Shown here in pieces: positions 1-12,212 of a DNA stretch of 64,000 nucleotides (the first letter of the stretch is position 1; each line of letters starts with the position of its first letter). The stretch covers positions 37,947,771 through 38,011,770 of the forward strand of contig NC_134705.1 in the NCBI RefSeq assembly GCF_043290135.1, given 5' to 3'. Source of the DNA: Rhipicephalus microplus. Its lineage: Eukaryota > Arthropoda > Arachnida > Ixodida > Ixodidae. A program made the position numbers and the translations under genes. The notes beneath the pieces were generated by a model, which searched no databases, was not told the origin of the DNA, and saw only the letters and a program-made list of their open reading frames with translations.

Positions 1-2058
1 CGTTGTTAATTAAACGAAGCCTACAGTGTCATTTGATGCAAAGCAGCATTTTGTTTACGTTCGCGGGCGATACAATTTGTAACTTGGCTCAATTCACCTA
101 GCCAACCGCCTAAGTGGGTTGATAAGCATACGTTCACAGTAGAGCGTTATTATACCCCTAAACAGTGGCGTATGCTTGTTAAAAGATATAATGTGTGTGC
201 CTAGTGTAGAGAGAGAGGTGTTCGCGCAATCTGTATGTGTACCTGCAAGACGCCTTTGCTTGTAACTAATAATGTACCGGCCAGCACCTACATTGTATGC
301 CTGACTTTGAAGAAACCTTGCATGCACAATGTGAGATTTTGTAATCTGCCAGAGTTGCTTTTTATAAAATAATACACTGCCAGCATGTTCAAAATATGTT
401 TCGCTGCTGTGTGGCAGGGGTGTAGTTATCACGCTGTTGTGTAGTTGGTGATGCAAGCACTTATAGTTTTGATGCGTTAATATTTCTCATCTAACTCATC
501 AGGTGGTTGGCTGTTTCAGCACAAACAAGGCAAAGAGAGAAGGAAGACGGGTAATGACAGGACCAGTGCCGACTTTTGTTTGCAGGAGAATACACATGTT
601 GGTGTATTTATTGTGACTGTCTTTCTGCGTTGCTTTTTTGCCCAATTTATGCAACGACACAGTTGTCAGCAATATGAGAGAGAACACTGAAATTAGCTTT
701 TGAAGATCATGATGACTAAATGCCTAGTAATTCACAGCACAAAGTAAGATCAAAAGGCATCAGTATGATCAATGTGGGACGAGTACAGTCTTGCACGTAA
801 AAAATATATTGTGCAAAATGTTGCCTAAGTAAGAAACCTCTCTATGTTTGCAAATAGTGTGACGTCACTTCGAGCACCGTGCCAGTCATTCCCTCCTTCT
901 GTGCAAGGGCTGGTTGGCAAGGAAGTTGTTTGTGATGTTCCTGATAGACCACTGAGATGTATGCGATTCTAAACCTGTAGCCTAATATATACGTAATCTT
1001 TTGCGCAGTTACATCGCTGCATCTGACACCTACAACTTATTTGCATATTTACATGTCTCCCTTAGGACCTAACACGCAAACTTGTTGTTTGCATTGTCAC
1101 TTCATGAATATCGAGCGGTAAAGGTACTGAGTATACAAGAAACAAGGATCTCTGCTTATTACATGAAGACATATGAGGACTTCGATAAAACGAGTTATAC
1201 CTTTATTGGGCTTGCGTACTCGTCGGGGCGATTCATACATGCAGCTTCAGCAAATGGTATCTTCCAGCCCGGTGACCATGCAATTTTTTTCTGCACAGGG
1301 CGCAAACACCGAGATCTACCCACTCGCAGATGGTCACGTCAAGCGCATATTTACCTTGACTAAAATGTCGAATCAAGGTTTTTCATCAAGGTTTGCCATG
1401 AGTGTTAACATCTTCGCAAACAAGACACATTGTTATTGACACTGCACACACCACACACAATATTCTCAGTTGGACCAATATTCTCAATACCTTTCAATGC
1501 ACACTACATGCCGCAATCAACAGTGCACATTTTTGAAGACTATGCCGCTGTTCCTCGCACAGGCCACCACGTGTGTTCACTTCTTCAAGATAAACAGACA
1601 GCGTGGCAAATATTTTACCACACAGTTTACCACACAGCTAGATGTTTGCTGACACATACTACAGCTAATGTCGACATTGTAACGTGAAGTGTAAGCTTTG
1701 AAAAATTAAAACTTGCCCCAAACACCTCACGACTGTACCGGGCTGAGCCGCCAGCGGGAGTGTTTTTCCAGCCACACCTTTTACATGTGCCAGTGACATC
1801 ATGCTGTGACGTACCTCGGTAGGGGCCTATCGCTGCATACTTTATGTGAATGAGGGTCCTGTTAGTGAAAGCAGGCATTGTTGATTTCGTAACTTGTTCA
1901 TTCCCAACTGGACCTTCATTTGCACGAGTTGTCTGACTGATATTCAGGCGAACCTTTGTGCAATAAATTATAGAGTTGGCAGTCTGTGCTTGCTCCATAC
2001 TGTTGTTACTGGTGTTTCTTGTTGTTACTTTGCACTGCTCATTACTGCTCACCTACAG

Positions 2059-2100
2059 AAACTAGCCTATCTTGACGCTGTTTTGGACAAGATGCAGCTG
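2059..2100 (+). other. Exon-like segment 1 (copy A), weak
   Basis: A pyrimidine-rich tract ending in CAG precedes 42 bases open in one frame, followed by GCAAGT, a possible GC-type donor. In copy B (30060-30101) the same frame has a TAG stop. No protein family is recognised. Short open segments with splice-like ends are expected by chance in this much sequence, so this is only a candidate. Confidence 0.15.
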
Positions 2101-2610
2101 GCAAGTGCGATAGTGTTCATAACTCTAAATTCTCAAGCAATAATTATTGTTTCATATTCAGTTAGTTGCATTCGTATAAGTACATTATAAGAAATCATTG
2201 ATTAAACATTAATCCATGTTCCTTCACATAATGCTCACAACTTTATATCAAATTGAATGGTGTTTATAAATAAACATGGGTTTTAGCTAAACTTCATGCT
2301 GTTTTCTTGAACAGCTGACAAAACGCTATTGCTTGCTTACTTGCCATGAATTTGTGTGTTTGAAATACATTGCAATTCTTCACCGGACTGCCAGTACACT
2401 TCACGTTGGGGGAACATTTATTAACCATGGATTGATTAATTAAGAACGGAAAGAAAGAAGCGGCAGGCCGGGATACTTGGTATTGGCAATCGTTTTGCTA
2501 CCCAGCGCATTATCATGCAAACTTCCTATAGAGTGGTTATGCGTCTTGCATGTGTGTCTTTATACCAAGAACTTTGGGTAGAACTATAGTTATCTTACAA
2601 ATGGTTGCAG

Positions 2611-2720
2611 GACTCTGGAGGCTGTAGGGCTGCTTAGGAATGGTGGAATCCCTGGACATGTGTTCAACCTTGCTGCATCAGCTCCTTGGTGTTTTCGCGG
2701 CATCTTTACAGATGTGTTGG
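2611..2720 (+). other. Exon-like segment 2 (copy A), weak
   Basis: Acceptor TTGCAG precedes 110 bases with one fully open frame (36 codons plus one base at each end), followed by a near-ideal donor, GTGAGTAAAG. In copy B (34516-34632) the donor GT is TT and an 8-11 base indel shifts the frame. A 57-base segment starting at about 2910 has a matching phase. The product is not recognised. Confidence 0.25.
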
Positions 2721-4998
2721 GTGAGTAAAGCAAGCAGGTTTCAACACAAGAAAAAGTATAATATGGCAGCACCTCTTGTGCGTGCCTTACATCCCAAGTA
2801 TATCGAATATTTATCTTGCACCTTGTGGCCTGTAATTTTTAAAGAGACACTTCTTTTTGCTTTATATTTGAGTCATGATGCTTCGACAGCAGTGTATTTG
2901 TGTTTGACAGCAAGTGTTCTTGAACAAATAACTGATCTCAATAATGACAAAACACCCTTCATACTTGGTCCTTAGCATAAGCTAGCACATATCTGTAGCA
3001 GATTCAATTATTCATTTTTGCTGGGACGATAATGGGCAAGTAGCAAAGGCAAGTTCAGATTGGAGTGGTAGGTGACGTCTGTTTAGGCTCTGCCATATCG
3101 CTTTGCAACCAGAGTTACTTGTGGCCACATATACAATGACGCCACATGACGTGCATTCTAAATGAGATTACCATAACACATTTCGCTGCATCTCAATGTG
3201 TGGCAAACAATTGCAGATATCGTTAGCTTGCCTCTATAAAGGGATCCTAAAGCAACCCAAGGTTGAAATTTAGTCGTGGTGTTGCAGCTGTGTATGGCTC
3301 TACAATGGATGCATAGCCGTGATAATTTGTCTATATGTTGTCGCAATAGTGATGTTACACACATTGTACGATACAAAAGAGGTCCTCGCTTATTTCGCTT
3401 TTTTTTCACTATGCTTCTTTCTTGTCTCTTCTTGCCATGTGCTCCTAATCACTGTACAAGGAGCAAGAGTAGTGGGCACACAAACACGTATTTAAAAAAT
3501 GTTGTAATGTGAGCACTGAGAAGCTGAACGCTTCCAAAAGGCTCAAAGAGGTAAAGGTATTGTTTCTAGCTACTTTTTGGGCACCCATAGCTAGTTGTGC
3601 TGCTGCAGTTAAAAAATAGGTTAAATGTTAAAAATTAATTGGAGGTGGTTTGGCACCCATAATTGCAGTTACATACAGAACTAGGTTTCAATGCGTAAAC
3701 AAAATCTGTTCACTCTAAATAAATCCTAATGATATCTGAAATTCAGGAAATATTCACAGAAAAGCCCAGGAAAAGGCCAAGTGGTTGCCCCTTGAACGTG
3801 AAGAAGATACCCTTCTTCTAAAAGGTCAATAGACAGTCTAGTAGTCTCGATATTACATGCACAATAAAATATTCCGGTGTGGTGCTTTTCATGCATGTTA
3901 TAATGAGAGGGGTTTTTAATAGAACTGTTGTCACTTTGCCCTGCGTTGCTGAAATTGTTCACATAGTTATAATACATGAATCACTTTATGCCTTTTGATT
4001 TTATGCAAATGGTTTGCTTACCCAGTTGGTTTAACTTGATTTGGATAAAAACATAAATGCACTAAACTTTTTTTTATTATATAGCAGGTTTATTTTTAAA
4101 ATACGCGACCATTGATGTGAACGCAGTTGGTGGCGTGCTTGATTAATCCTTCACTATCACCACTCTAACTACACCTGCTACAGTGCATAGTGTGACAAAA
4201 GTAATGGTACTTAACATTACTGGCAGCATACACTTTTATGTCTCAAAATGTGATAAAAAGCCTGGTAAAAATGTGTGTACGTTTTTTTTTTCACTCCAAC
4301 TAAATATTCTGGTCTACTCAAAGTAGCTTCCGCCCTTTTAAGGTCCTCAAACTATTAGGAGTTCGAAAGAAGTATCAATGCCAAATGCTTTCTTTGTCAG
4401 CCTACTCACCACTCTAATAATGAGAATTACCCGACAACATTACCCAGTAAAATATAGGGATGTTATAAAAAGTAATGTCAATTCGATTGTAAAAAACGTT
4501 GCCAAGTTACGTTTTTGTTCACTTTTCTTTTCACAATTTTGTTAAAGTTACTTTTGATAACATCCCCTATAGTTTGTTCGGCATCATTTTCTGCTAGTTC
4601 TCATTATAATGTGTTCAACAAAGACAAGAAACCCTTAAATTTATAGTTCTTTCCTTTACTCATAAATCTGAAACAGTCAATCTCAGTAATCTTAGCGGTG
4701 TGTGACTTGTTTTTTTTTTGATCAGTTGTGCATATGTTCAAGTACATGCATTTAGGTGGGAGGGCGAACCATTGCCACCTCCTGTGACTAGCAGATTTTC
4801 TGAGAACTGACAGATGCATAATGCTGCTAAAGAAGTATAGGGATATCGGAAGTAATCGTAACGTAATTGCAATCGTAATGTAACTTCCAGTAGGCAAAAA
4901 AAAGGTGTCCCACAGTCGCCATAATGGTAACAGGCAGCGCTGACTGACTCTTCCATGTATAAATGCACATATATACCGTACATAATGGAAGAGGGATA

Positions 4999-5098
4999 GC
5001 CGCCATGGTAGCTCAGTTGATAGAGCATCGGACATGTTATTCGAAGTTCGCAGGCTCGGTCCCTGTACAGGGCAGGTTATCTTTTTTTCCTTCTACTT
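4999..5098 (+). repeat. tRNA-derived SINE-like sequence (copy A)
   Basis: Contains a Pol III A-box-like TAGCTCAGTTG and, about 45 bases on, a degenerate B box around 5050-5065, followed by GGCAGGTTATC and a T-rich run. This is a tRNA-like head typical of a SINE rather than a functional tRNA: acceptor ends do not pair well and the anticodon loop is irregular. The matching copy is at 45235-45325. Confidence 0.55.
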
Positions 5099-5996
5099 TT
5101 CTTTCTTCACATTTAGAACACTTCTATTCGTCTTGAAGATTTTCTGAGGTAAAAAAGGCACCTTATAATCTGAAGAGGCAAACAGAATGTGCCAGTGTAC
5201 GAGTTTGCTCTTGTAGTGGTTACAAGTAAGATATGTTTTGAAGAATAAATCATTCTGACACTTGCCTAAAGAATGGCTACAGGACACGGCACTGGATGCG
5301 CTTTGTTATTTTTGAATCAAGCTATCTTGTATTCTATTTTTATAAATTACATGGGATACACATGATGGTATCACACACTTTAATGCCACAAAGATTATGC
5401 AGCGAACAATGTTATAAATGCGAAGTTGCATAAGGATAAGGCGAAAACTGCACCCTCAACAAGAATGTACAGAGAGCACAGGGTGCTGGCGTCATTCCTT
5501 CTGCCCGTGCTTTTCAAGTGCGAGCTGTTTTCACCTCGTTCTGACCAACTAACTAAATTGAGATGTGTTGTTATAGTGCAAGAGGATGCTCCACGGGAAA
5601 CTAGGTTTCTCTTAAACTCTGTGTGTGTCCTTCAATCTATATGGTGCCCGGTTCAAGAGTTCATGCAGACCAGATCGTGTAAAACAAGACCGTGTAAAAT
5701 GGACTGTGTAAATAAAATCAAATGGACCACGTAAATAAACAGGATCGTGTAAAATGTCGTTTTCGTGTGCAACTGTAGTTGTGTTTGTGCTGAATGACCT
5801 TTCTTTATATACACTACATAACAAACTTGCTCCTTTAGAGTCGAGTGCATCTTCGGATCGATTGTAAATGTTTGCATATGCGAGGCCTTAAGTTTTATAA
5901 GAAATTCCTCAGTGTGCCACGAGGAAATGTGTGTTCAGGGAAAATTTGCATAATAATATATACAACTCTTAAAGCCTCGTCTACAACATTGTGCAG

Positions 5997-6205
5997 GTTG
6001 ACCTTGAGCAGAAAACGAGGAGCGGCAGCAGCCCCCAGAAAAGAGCAAGCCTCTCCAAGCTCCCGAAGCTCTCTTCGACAGAAACAGCAAGGTCACTGTG
6101 TGGCATTGAAAACTATTGCAAGGAGTGCCTTATCAGTACACTGTGCTGCTCTTTCATCGCAGAAGACGAAGTTGACCACTCCAGAGGAACATCACGCTGT
6201 GTATT
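5997..6205 (+). other. Exon-like segment 3 (copy A)
   Basis: TTGTGCAG precedes 209 bases that are open as 69 codons plus two bases and are followed by GTGAGTGC. The translated segment is Ser/Lys-rich and then Cys-rich. A second frame is also open, so coding is not proven. In copy B (47047-47256) a one-base insertion brings a stop and the donor has become GTGGGG. About 14 of 209 positions differ, with no sign of amino-acid constraint. This is the best of the exon candidates but still unproven. Confidence 0.3.
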
Positions 6206-7004
6206 GTGAGTGCTTCAGTGGTTTTGTTTTTTTCCAGCCAGCAGTTAAGAACTCATGTGTCAGATTCAGCCGGGATGGCTAGAGGGAGTCGGGCAGGCAT
6301 GTTTAAACATTTGTATAGCCAAGTAGTGCCAATTCTCGCACTGGTCCTGTTGGAGTTACTGCCACAATCACAAAAGCTACGTCACCTCTCTAAATGTACA
6401 GATGTGTCGGGGAAGATTAGCTGCATTAGGTTTTTCTATAACTGATAGCTGCCAACATTCTTCATTATACAGGAGCTTTGTTCCTCACTTATGGGTGTAA
6501 AGCCCTCCACAGAAAAAATGCAACACGTCTACTTTCAGAAGGCTCCAAGGCCCTACTTGTAGGTTTTTTCAGCTTGTATCATAAGCACCTCGTTTGGGTG
6601 TACATGAACACTTTTTATAAACAAGTACAGCGAAAAATTTGGGTGGCCGGTCGTTTTGTCGTTATCATGTTCCTCGCAGTATTCTTAAGCATGTTGTGCA
6701 TTACGTTGTCAACCTGGTTCATGTGCATAGAAGACATTACGAAGTTTCAGGCTACAGTATAAAAAGCCTGGAAGCAAGCTATCAATAATTTTTTAACAGA
6801 GTTGCTTAATCTGATACATGGTAAATCACTAAAGTTTCGTGCGTATTTATCTATGTAAGCTCGTCTTAGTGTTATCCAAAATGAAGATGTGAGTCGACAG
6901 ATGGAAACATCTAGTGGGGTAATCAGGGTGAACAGTGGAAGTGCCTCAGACAGGCTGGCCGATGTTGCGATAGGAGGACCTATTTTTTAGAAGTCACCTT
7001 GTCA

Positions 7005-7097
<93 letters not shown>

Positions 7098-7218
7098 CTA
7101 TAACGCAGAAGAGTGCAGCCCTTGCTTCTTTTGAAGTTAGGTTGCGCTGATACAAAGTGTTCTCCTGTCGGAGGTTGGGGGTAAGGGAAGCAAAAAAAAG
7201 ATAAATGGTAGAAAAGAA

Positions 7219-7308
7219 GAAAAAAAGAAGAAAGAAAAGGGGGATGCAAAGTAAAAGTAGTGCTACACTGCTCCTACTTTGCATCCCCCCTTTTCTTCTT
7301 TTTTTCCC
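7219..7308. repeat. Foldback inverted repeat (copy A)
   Basis: Arms at 7219-7260 and 7271-7308 are near-perfect inverted copies around a roughly 10-base loop. The cores are GATGCAAAGTA and its complement TACTTTGCATC, flanked by purine-rich and pyrimidine-rich tails. The RNA would form a stable hairpin on either strand. Confidence 0.75.
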
Positions 7309-9598
7309 TTGTTTTCTTTTTTCACGTTTTTTGTTACATTTGCATTGTCCCATCTAGTGCATGAATCAGTGACACATGGCTTTGCTATAGCAAAGATGCC
7401 TATGTGGTGTTGGATTGAACAGTGCATTGTACTTCATTCAGTTAATTACAGACTGATCAGTCTTGCAATAAGTGCTTCCTGTCTATCACCACACATGTTC
7501 AAATGAAATGTTTGTGCTTGGCTCTTAGTAAGCTGGTATTTAGCTTGTGTCTTGGACTACTCAAAATGAATGTTATTTTGCTGCTGTTTATGGTAATGAA
7601 TTTATCCAACATGAAAATATCTTGCCTTGTGAACTTTGTCGGACCTGCCTTTCTTTTTCTTTCCTATGCAGGCATTGTATGTGAGGGAGGCAGCAACAGA
7701 GAGGTGATAGCTTGAGCTTCGGAAGAATAAATGCTGGCAGTGAAGCAATTACACATCAAACATCCCAGCCATTTAGCCAACCTTCCTAAATGTGTTCTGA
7801 AAAAGAATATTGTGCTCGTTTACTGTAGTGAAACAGCAAAATGCTAAAATATATCGCAGAGAACAAAATATTAGGCCACGTTGGTGCCTTCTCGACTTCC
7901 CAGGATGTCGTCTGGGTGTTGTTTCTAAAAAGTAAAAAGTGTTTCGAAAATACTGCCTCTTCTACACCAAATTCGGTCTAGGTATTAAGTAGAGGTTATT
8001 GTGTGTAGTGCATGAAGCTCAGTAATATTAGTGCAATTTTTTGCCACATCAAAAGCAAGGAAGGAGTTCTCTTTATATGGAAAGTTATATGATTACACTT
8101 TGTGTTAAAGTAGAAATGAATTTTTGAAGTTTTCTTATGATGGCTGTTTTCTGCATTTGATATACGACAGCTTCCGTTCCGAAGTTCCCCAGGGCTCTCA
8201 ATAGAAGACTTCAAAATCATTTTCCTCATTTCAACGAAAATTGTAATGATAACACTTGCCATATAACAGGAACTGTTTATTTGCTTTCAACTTACACACA
8301 AAAGTAATTTTTAATTAGACAAACACACAGCTCAAGTTGCATCTCAATGTGGACCAAAACGATTATATAGTGATATTTGTAATCTGGACCTAATATTATT
8401 TGTTCGTGAAATATAACTTCTGTGCAGTGAGTATTTGTGGCTCAAATATTCATACAAAGTGCAGTATTGCCATACAAGAAATGCAAACGATAAACAGTTT
8501 GGCTGAATTCTTAAAAGCCTATGTAGCGGAAAAATTGCACTAATGTTACTCGGTTTAAGTACTTTAGGAAGCACCTTTACTTATTATGTAGATCAAATTT
8601 GATATGGCAAGAAAAAGCGGTACTTTGAAATTTTTCTCACAAATAACACCCGCACGACATTCTGCGAAATTCTGAAGGTATCCACGTGACCACTACTTTT
8701 TTCTCTTCAAAACATTTCTGCAAATAACTATTTTCAGAAGAGTAAATTACCATCATTTTTTAAACTATACATCTGTGATGGTCGCCAGGCAGTATGGTTT
8801 GTATGTTTGGTGTAGAATAGCCCAGTGCAAAAAACAACAAATGTCTGAGCATTGTTTGTCGCTCGGGCGATTTTGAAAGCATTTGTTTGTTAGCAGCAAT
8901 TCAGTTAAACCCTTGTCTTTATGCTTAGGCCCAGAAACAAAACACAAGTAACCAAAGTAGTCCTAAGAGTCACGCAGTCTCGCTGTTCCAAGGCTTGTGG
9001 AGCCTAATTTAGTGCAAGCTTCACCATTTTTTAAAAATTCAGATTCAACCAACAGGTTTTGGAGGCACAGTGCATTTTCAGCTAACTTGTTTCACACCAG
9101 TTACTTAGATAAAAAGCGAAAAGTAGAGGTAAAAATACCATTTTAACGGATTGTAGGTAATAACAAAAAGGACTGCTTTCTTTTTTTGTGTGGTGCTTTG
9201 CCTGAACGCTGTGCTTTTTGTGGTAGAGTTCATTGTCTAGTGAACATAGGCCTTAAAAACTAACATTAGCCATGTTGAGGTCAATTTCTTGGTTATAGTC
9301 ATAGTAGCCATATTAAAAATATATGACTTCAAACTTGATTGTTCTTTTGAAAATTTTTTCTTGCATAATGATATTTCAGAGTCGTAGTCAATTTTCTTAT
9401 AAGAAAACGTGATGTCATAATAGGGTCACTTTTTGTAGAGTCGTTCAGTTCTACCTTACCTTTTACATTCCTAATAAAGCAGTTATTTTCAATATCGGTA
9501 TTTAAAATGGAATGAGCATGCTGTATGTAGTAAGGTGTAAGCACTTACACATAGCACATGCACCCAACTTTTCTGTTGGCAGTTTATTTCTGTTATTC

Positions 9599-9797
9599 TT
9601 GATTCATATGTGGGGTTTCACGTCCGAAAAACCACTATATGATTATGAGAGACGCCGTAGTGGAGGGCACTGGAAACTTCGACCACTTGGGGTTCTTTAA
9701 CGTACAACCAAATCTGAGCACACGTGCCTACAGCATTTCTGCCTCCATCGGAAATGGAGCCGGGATTTGATACCGCGACCTGTGGGTCAGCAGCCGA
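9599..9797 (-). mobile_element. tRNA-derived SINE, 5'-truncated (copy A)
   Basis: Minus-strand copy of the SINE seen complete at 41296-41536. It keeps the body and tail (plus strand TGATTCATATGTGGGGTTT at the tail end) but lost the tRNA-like A-box end. A 16-base target duplication (ATTTCTGTTAYTCTTG) flanks it at 9586-9601 and 9798-9813. The same truncated copy in copy B shows it predates the duplication. Confidence 0.85.
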
Positions 9798-10349
9798 ATT
9801 TCTGTTACTCTTGCTCCCCTATATGTGTGCAGTTCGGTTATAGTTATGTGGCTTGCACAGATTTGTGATGGCACCTCCCTGGTCCTGCTTGCTTTCAAGG
9901 TGATTTTAACCTTCATAAGTTGCATAGGTTTAACTGCCAAAATTGTTCAAGATGCCAATTTTGTGCACAAACTGTATAGTATAAAGGCAGCAGATGTACA
10001 TACACACACTATTAAATGTACATTGAGAGCTTTCACTTGCAGTTTCTAAAGTTTTACTGTGCAGAGAGCATTTAAATCATAATTTCATAAGGACATATTA
10101 ATCGATTATCTCTACCATTGAAAATCGTGACAACCTAGTTATTTTCACTGTGATAAGCATGCTGTTTTCTTTGATGTGGCAGAACTAATATATACACTCA
10201 TTCGTTCTATTATTCACATATGCATAACATGAAGGATTGTGTGCCTTACATTTTCAGTTTCATTCTGTGTGTTAGAATTTTTGTGCATGTGAACTAATGT
10301 GCTAACATGTGTCTCTGACATTATTTGTACCAATTATTTTCATTTCCAG

Positions 10350-10453
10350 GTGCCTATGAAGGACACATAAGTTCTATGGCAGTGACCTTCCAAATTTACA
10401 GTGGTTCCGGAGCCTCAAGCAGCATTTCGCCGATCTCCACAAGGTGTTCATGA
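10350..10453 (+). other. Exon-like segment 4, possible terminal exon (copy A)
   Basis: A T-rich tract ending TTTCCAG precedes a frame of 33 codons ending in TGA. In copy B the same frame stops after 15 codons (TAG at 51483-51485). Product unknown. If segments 1-4 belonged to one plus-strand gene, copy B would be its pseudogene. The phases of the visible segments do not all join, so exons would be missing or the idea is wrong. Confidence 0.2.
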
Positions 10454-10583
10454 GACAAACACAGCTCCACACTGCTATGGTTATTATTTATGTTTAAACA
10501 TTTCATTCTAAAATTGCTGTTACATTGTGTTTTGTGCCACCATCCTGTGGCTTAGGTGGAGCTCGTGAAATTATGGTGCAGTC

Positions 10584-10685
10584 CCGCCTGCGGTTCTTAC
10601 CTTGGGACTTCCCAGTGAATCTGTACCCATGCACTTTTCCATGTTCACGCTTGATGAATAAAATTCAATTCAATTCAAGTTCAAA
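10584..10685 (+). mobile_element. Short retroelement 3' tail, only in copy A
   Basis: About 100 bases present here and missing at the matching point of copy B (about 51675). The block ends in GAATAAAATTCAATTCAATTC, a simple-repeat tail with a polyadenylation-like AATAAA. This fits a severely 5'-truncated LINE or SINE inserted after the duplication. The family is not identified. Confidence 0.5.
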
Positions 10686-11221
10686 GTCACCTCGTTTGTG
10701 TACCATCAACACTGCAATGTCACTATTCACAACTGGAGCATACAGACAAATAAAAAAATATATTGATTGTAGCAGGGCTGGTGTGTATAATAATGCTTCT
10801 CTATTGATAATAATAACTTTATAAGTTCTTTAGGTCTTGCATAGAACACTGCATTAATGTGTTGCAATGTAACCACCATATATGATCGCTAGCATGTTAA
10901 TTTAGTAGTTTTGTAATGTATTTTATTTAAAAGGTAATTTTGCTTCCGCATTACGACAATTAGAATGATGCCGATGATTCAATCCCTCATTAAGTAGCTT
11001 CTCAACACATTTGTTTCTTTCAAGCCTTTGTTTACTCATCAAGGCTGTTTCAGATAGCAAACATACTTCACCTTCATGCAACATATTAAAAATGAAATAT
11101 TCATATATATTTCTACACAGTACTTGCTTTTGCAAACAACGTGAATGGCCAATGGCTTTTACTCGAGATCTAGGATGTCCATTTCATCTTTGCAAGATGC
11201 AGCAGATAGCTGCATGGTTTC

Positions 11222-11418
11222 TGCATTATGCTGATTTCCGTAAGCTACTTATCGGGTAATTTAGCATGATATGGCACTTTCCGTAAGCTGCGGATGTCCG
11301 CATCTTTCTGCACGATATGGCGTTTTCCGTAAGCTGCGGACGTCCGCATCTTTTCGCATGATATGGCGCTCTCCGTAAGCTGCGGATGTTCGCATCTTTC
11401 CGCATGATGCGGCTTTTT
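11222..11418. repeat. 46-bp minisatellite, palindromic core
   Basis: Units begin GATATGGC at 11268, 11314 and 11360, exactly 46 bases apart. A partial unit starts at 11406 and a degenerate one precedes 11268. Each unit contains GCGGATGTCCGC or a close variant, a small palindrome. It is related to the 33-bp array at 52113-52232. Confidence 0.85.
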
Positions 11419-11426
11419 GTAGTCCA

Positions 11427-11780
11427 ATAATTCTTTATTCTTTATTCTTTATTCAGTGAGTACCCCGCTTTGCTCAAAAAGGCGTTACAGCAGGGGGGTT
11501 ACAGACTGGAATAAAACAATTCTTCATTTATACAGCACACTTGCTCGTCTTGCAGCTGGTTCCAATCTCTAATGGTCATCACAAAAAAGGAATTATAAAA
11601 CATGGTCGTTCTTGCTCGATACTCTTTCACTTTGCGTCGGTGGTCATGTCGACTAGATATGTAGCTGGGTTCACTGAAATAGTTATGACGGTCAATCCCA
11701 GTCCGCCCATGAAAAACAGAAAAGAAAAACTTCAAACGCAGTTTTTTCCTGCGTAAAGAAAGCAATTCCCAATCCGTATA
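11427..11780 (-). mobile_element. LINE 3'-end fragment (CR1/Jockey-like)
   Basis: On the minus strand an open frame at 11499 to about 11775 reads as the C-terminal tail of a LINE ORF2: a basic LSLRRKKLRLKFF block, then a FYNSFFVMTIRDWNQL block like those after the RT domain of CR1/Jockey elements. The 3' end is a short tandem tail at 11427-11450 (AATAAAG units on the minus strand). The RT itself is gone, so this is a 5'-truncated, dead copy. It appears to have inserted inside or beside the minisatellite element, whose terminal motif follows at 11784. Confidence 0.7.
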
Positions 11781-11783
11781 TGC

Positions 11784-11802
11784 GGAACGTTTCAGTAGGG
11801 AA
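11784..11802 (-). repeat. Terminal motif of minisatellite-bearing repeat
   Basis: Plus-strand GGAACGTTTCAGTAGGGA. Near-identical 18-mers occur at 52268-52285 and, inverted, at 24058-24075, each beside an array of CGGA/TCCG-type short repeats. It is read here as the conserved end of one repeat family. Confidence 0.5.
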
Positions 11803-12178
11803 GTGGCGGATCGTATGAAGTAAATGGCAGACAACGTAGACATAGAAAATATTATAGGATGCGCGGAAGCTAATGAGAGGGCACCAGACGGAGAGATTGC
11901 TTTTTTTGGAAGAAGTCTGCACGCGAACGTACTGATGCAGATTGACTCAGGTGTTTGAGCAGCCGTTCGTTTGTGGCGTTGTCAGTTTACTTTAGAGACT
12001 GTTTGTGCACTGAAACCGTATATATACATAGAGGTTAAAACAATATCCTTCATATCGCCTATGCAGGTTATCGTTTTCTTGCGCTTTAGCCAAATATGCA
12101 GCTTCTATAAAATTAACCGCAAGAGTGCTGCGGCCACCAATAGTCGGCATAAGGTACTTTCAATGCAAAGCATTACGT

Positions 12179-12179
12179 A

Positions 12180-12210
<31 letters not shown>

Positions 12211-12212
12211 AT
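12179..12212. repeat. (TATC)n microsatellite
   Basis: Eight tandem tetranucleotides, followed by a short TA run. Confidence 0.95.

Noticed and set aside
4999..5098. Functional tRNA gene
   Set aside because: A-box-like but poor B box and unpaired acceptor ends; better explained as a SINE head.
11222..11418. CRISPR array
   Set aside because: Repeat units are contiguous with no unique spacers and the genome is eukaryotic.
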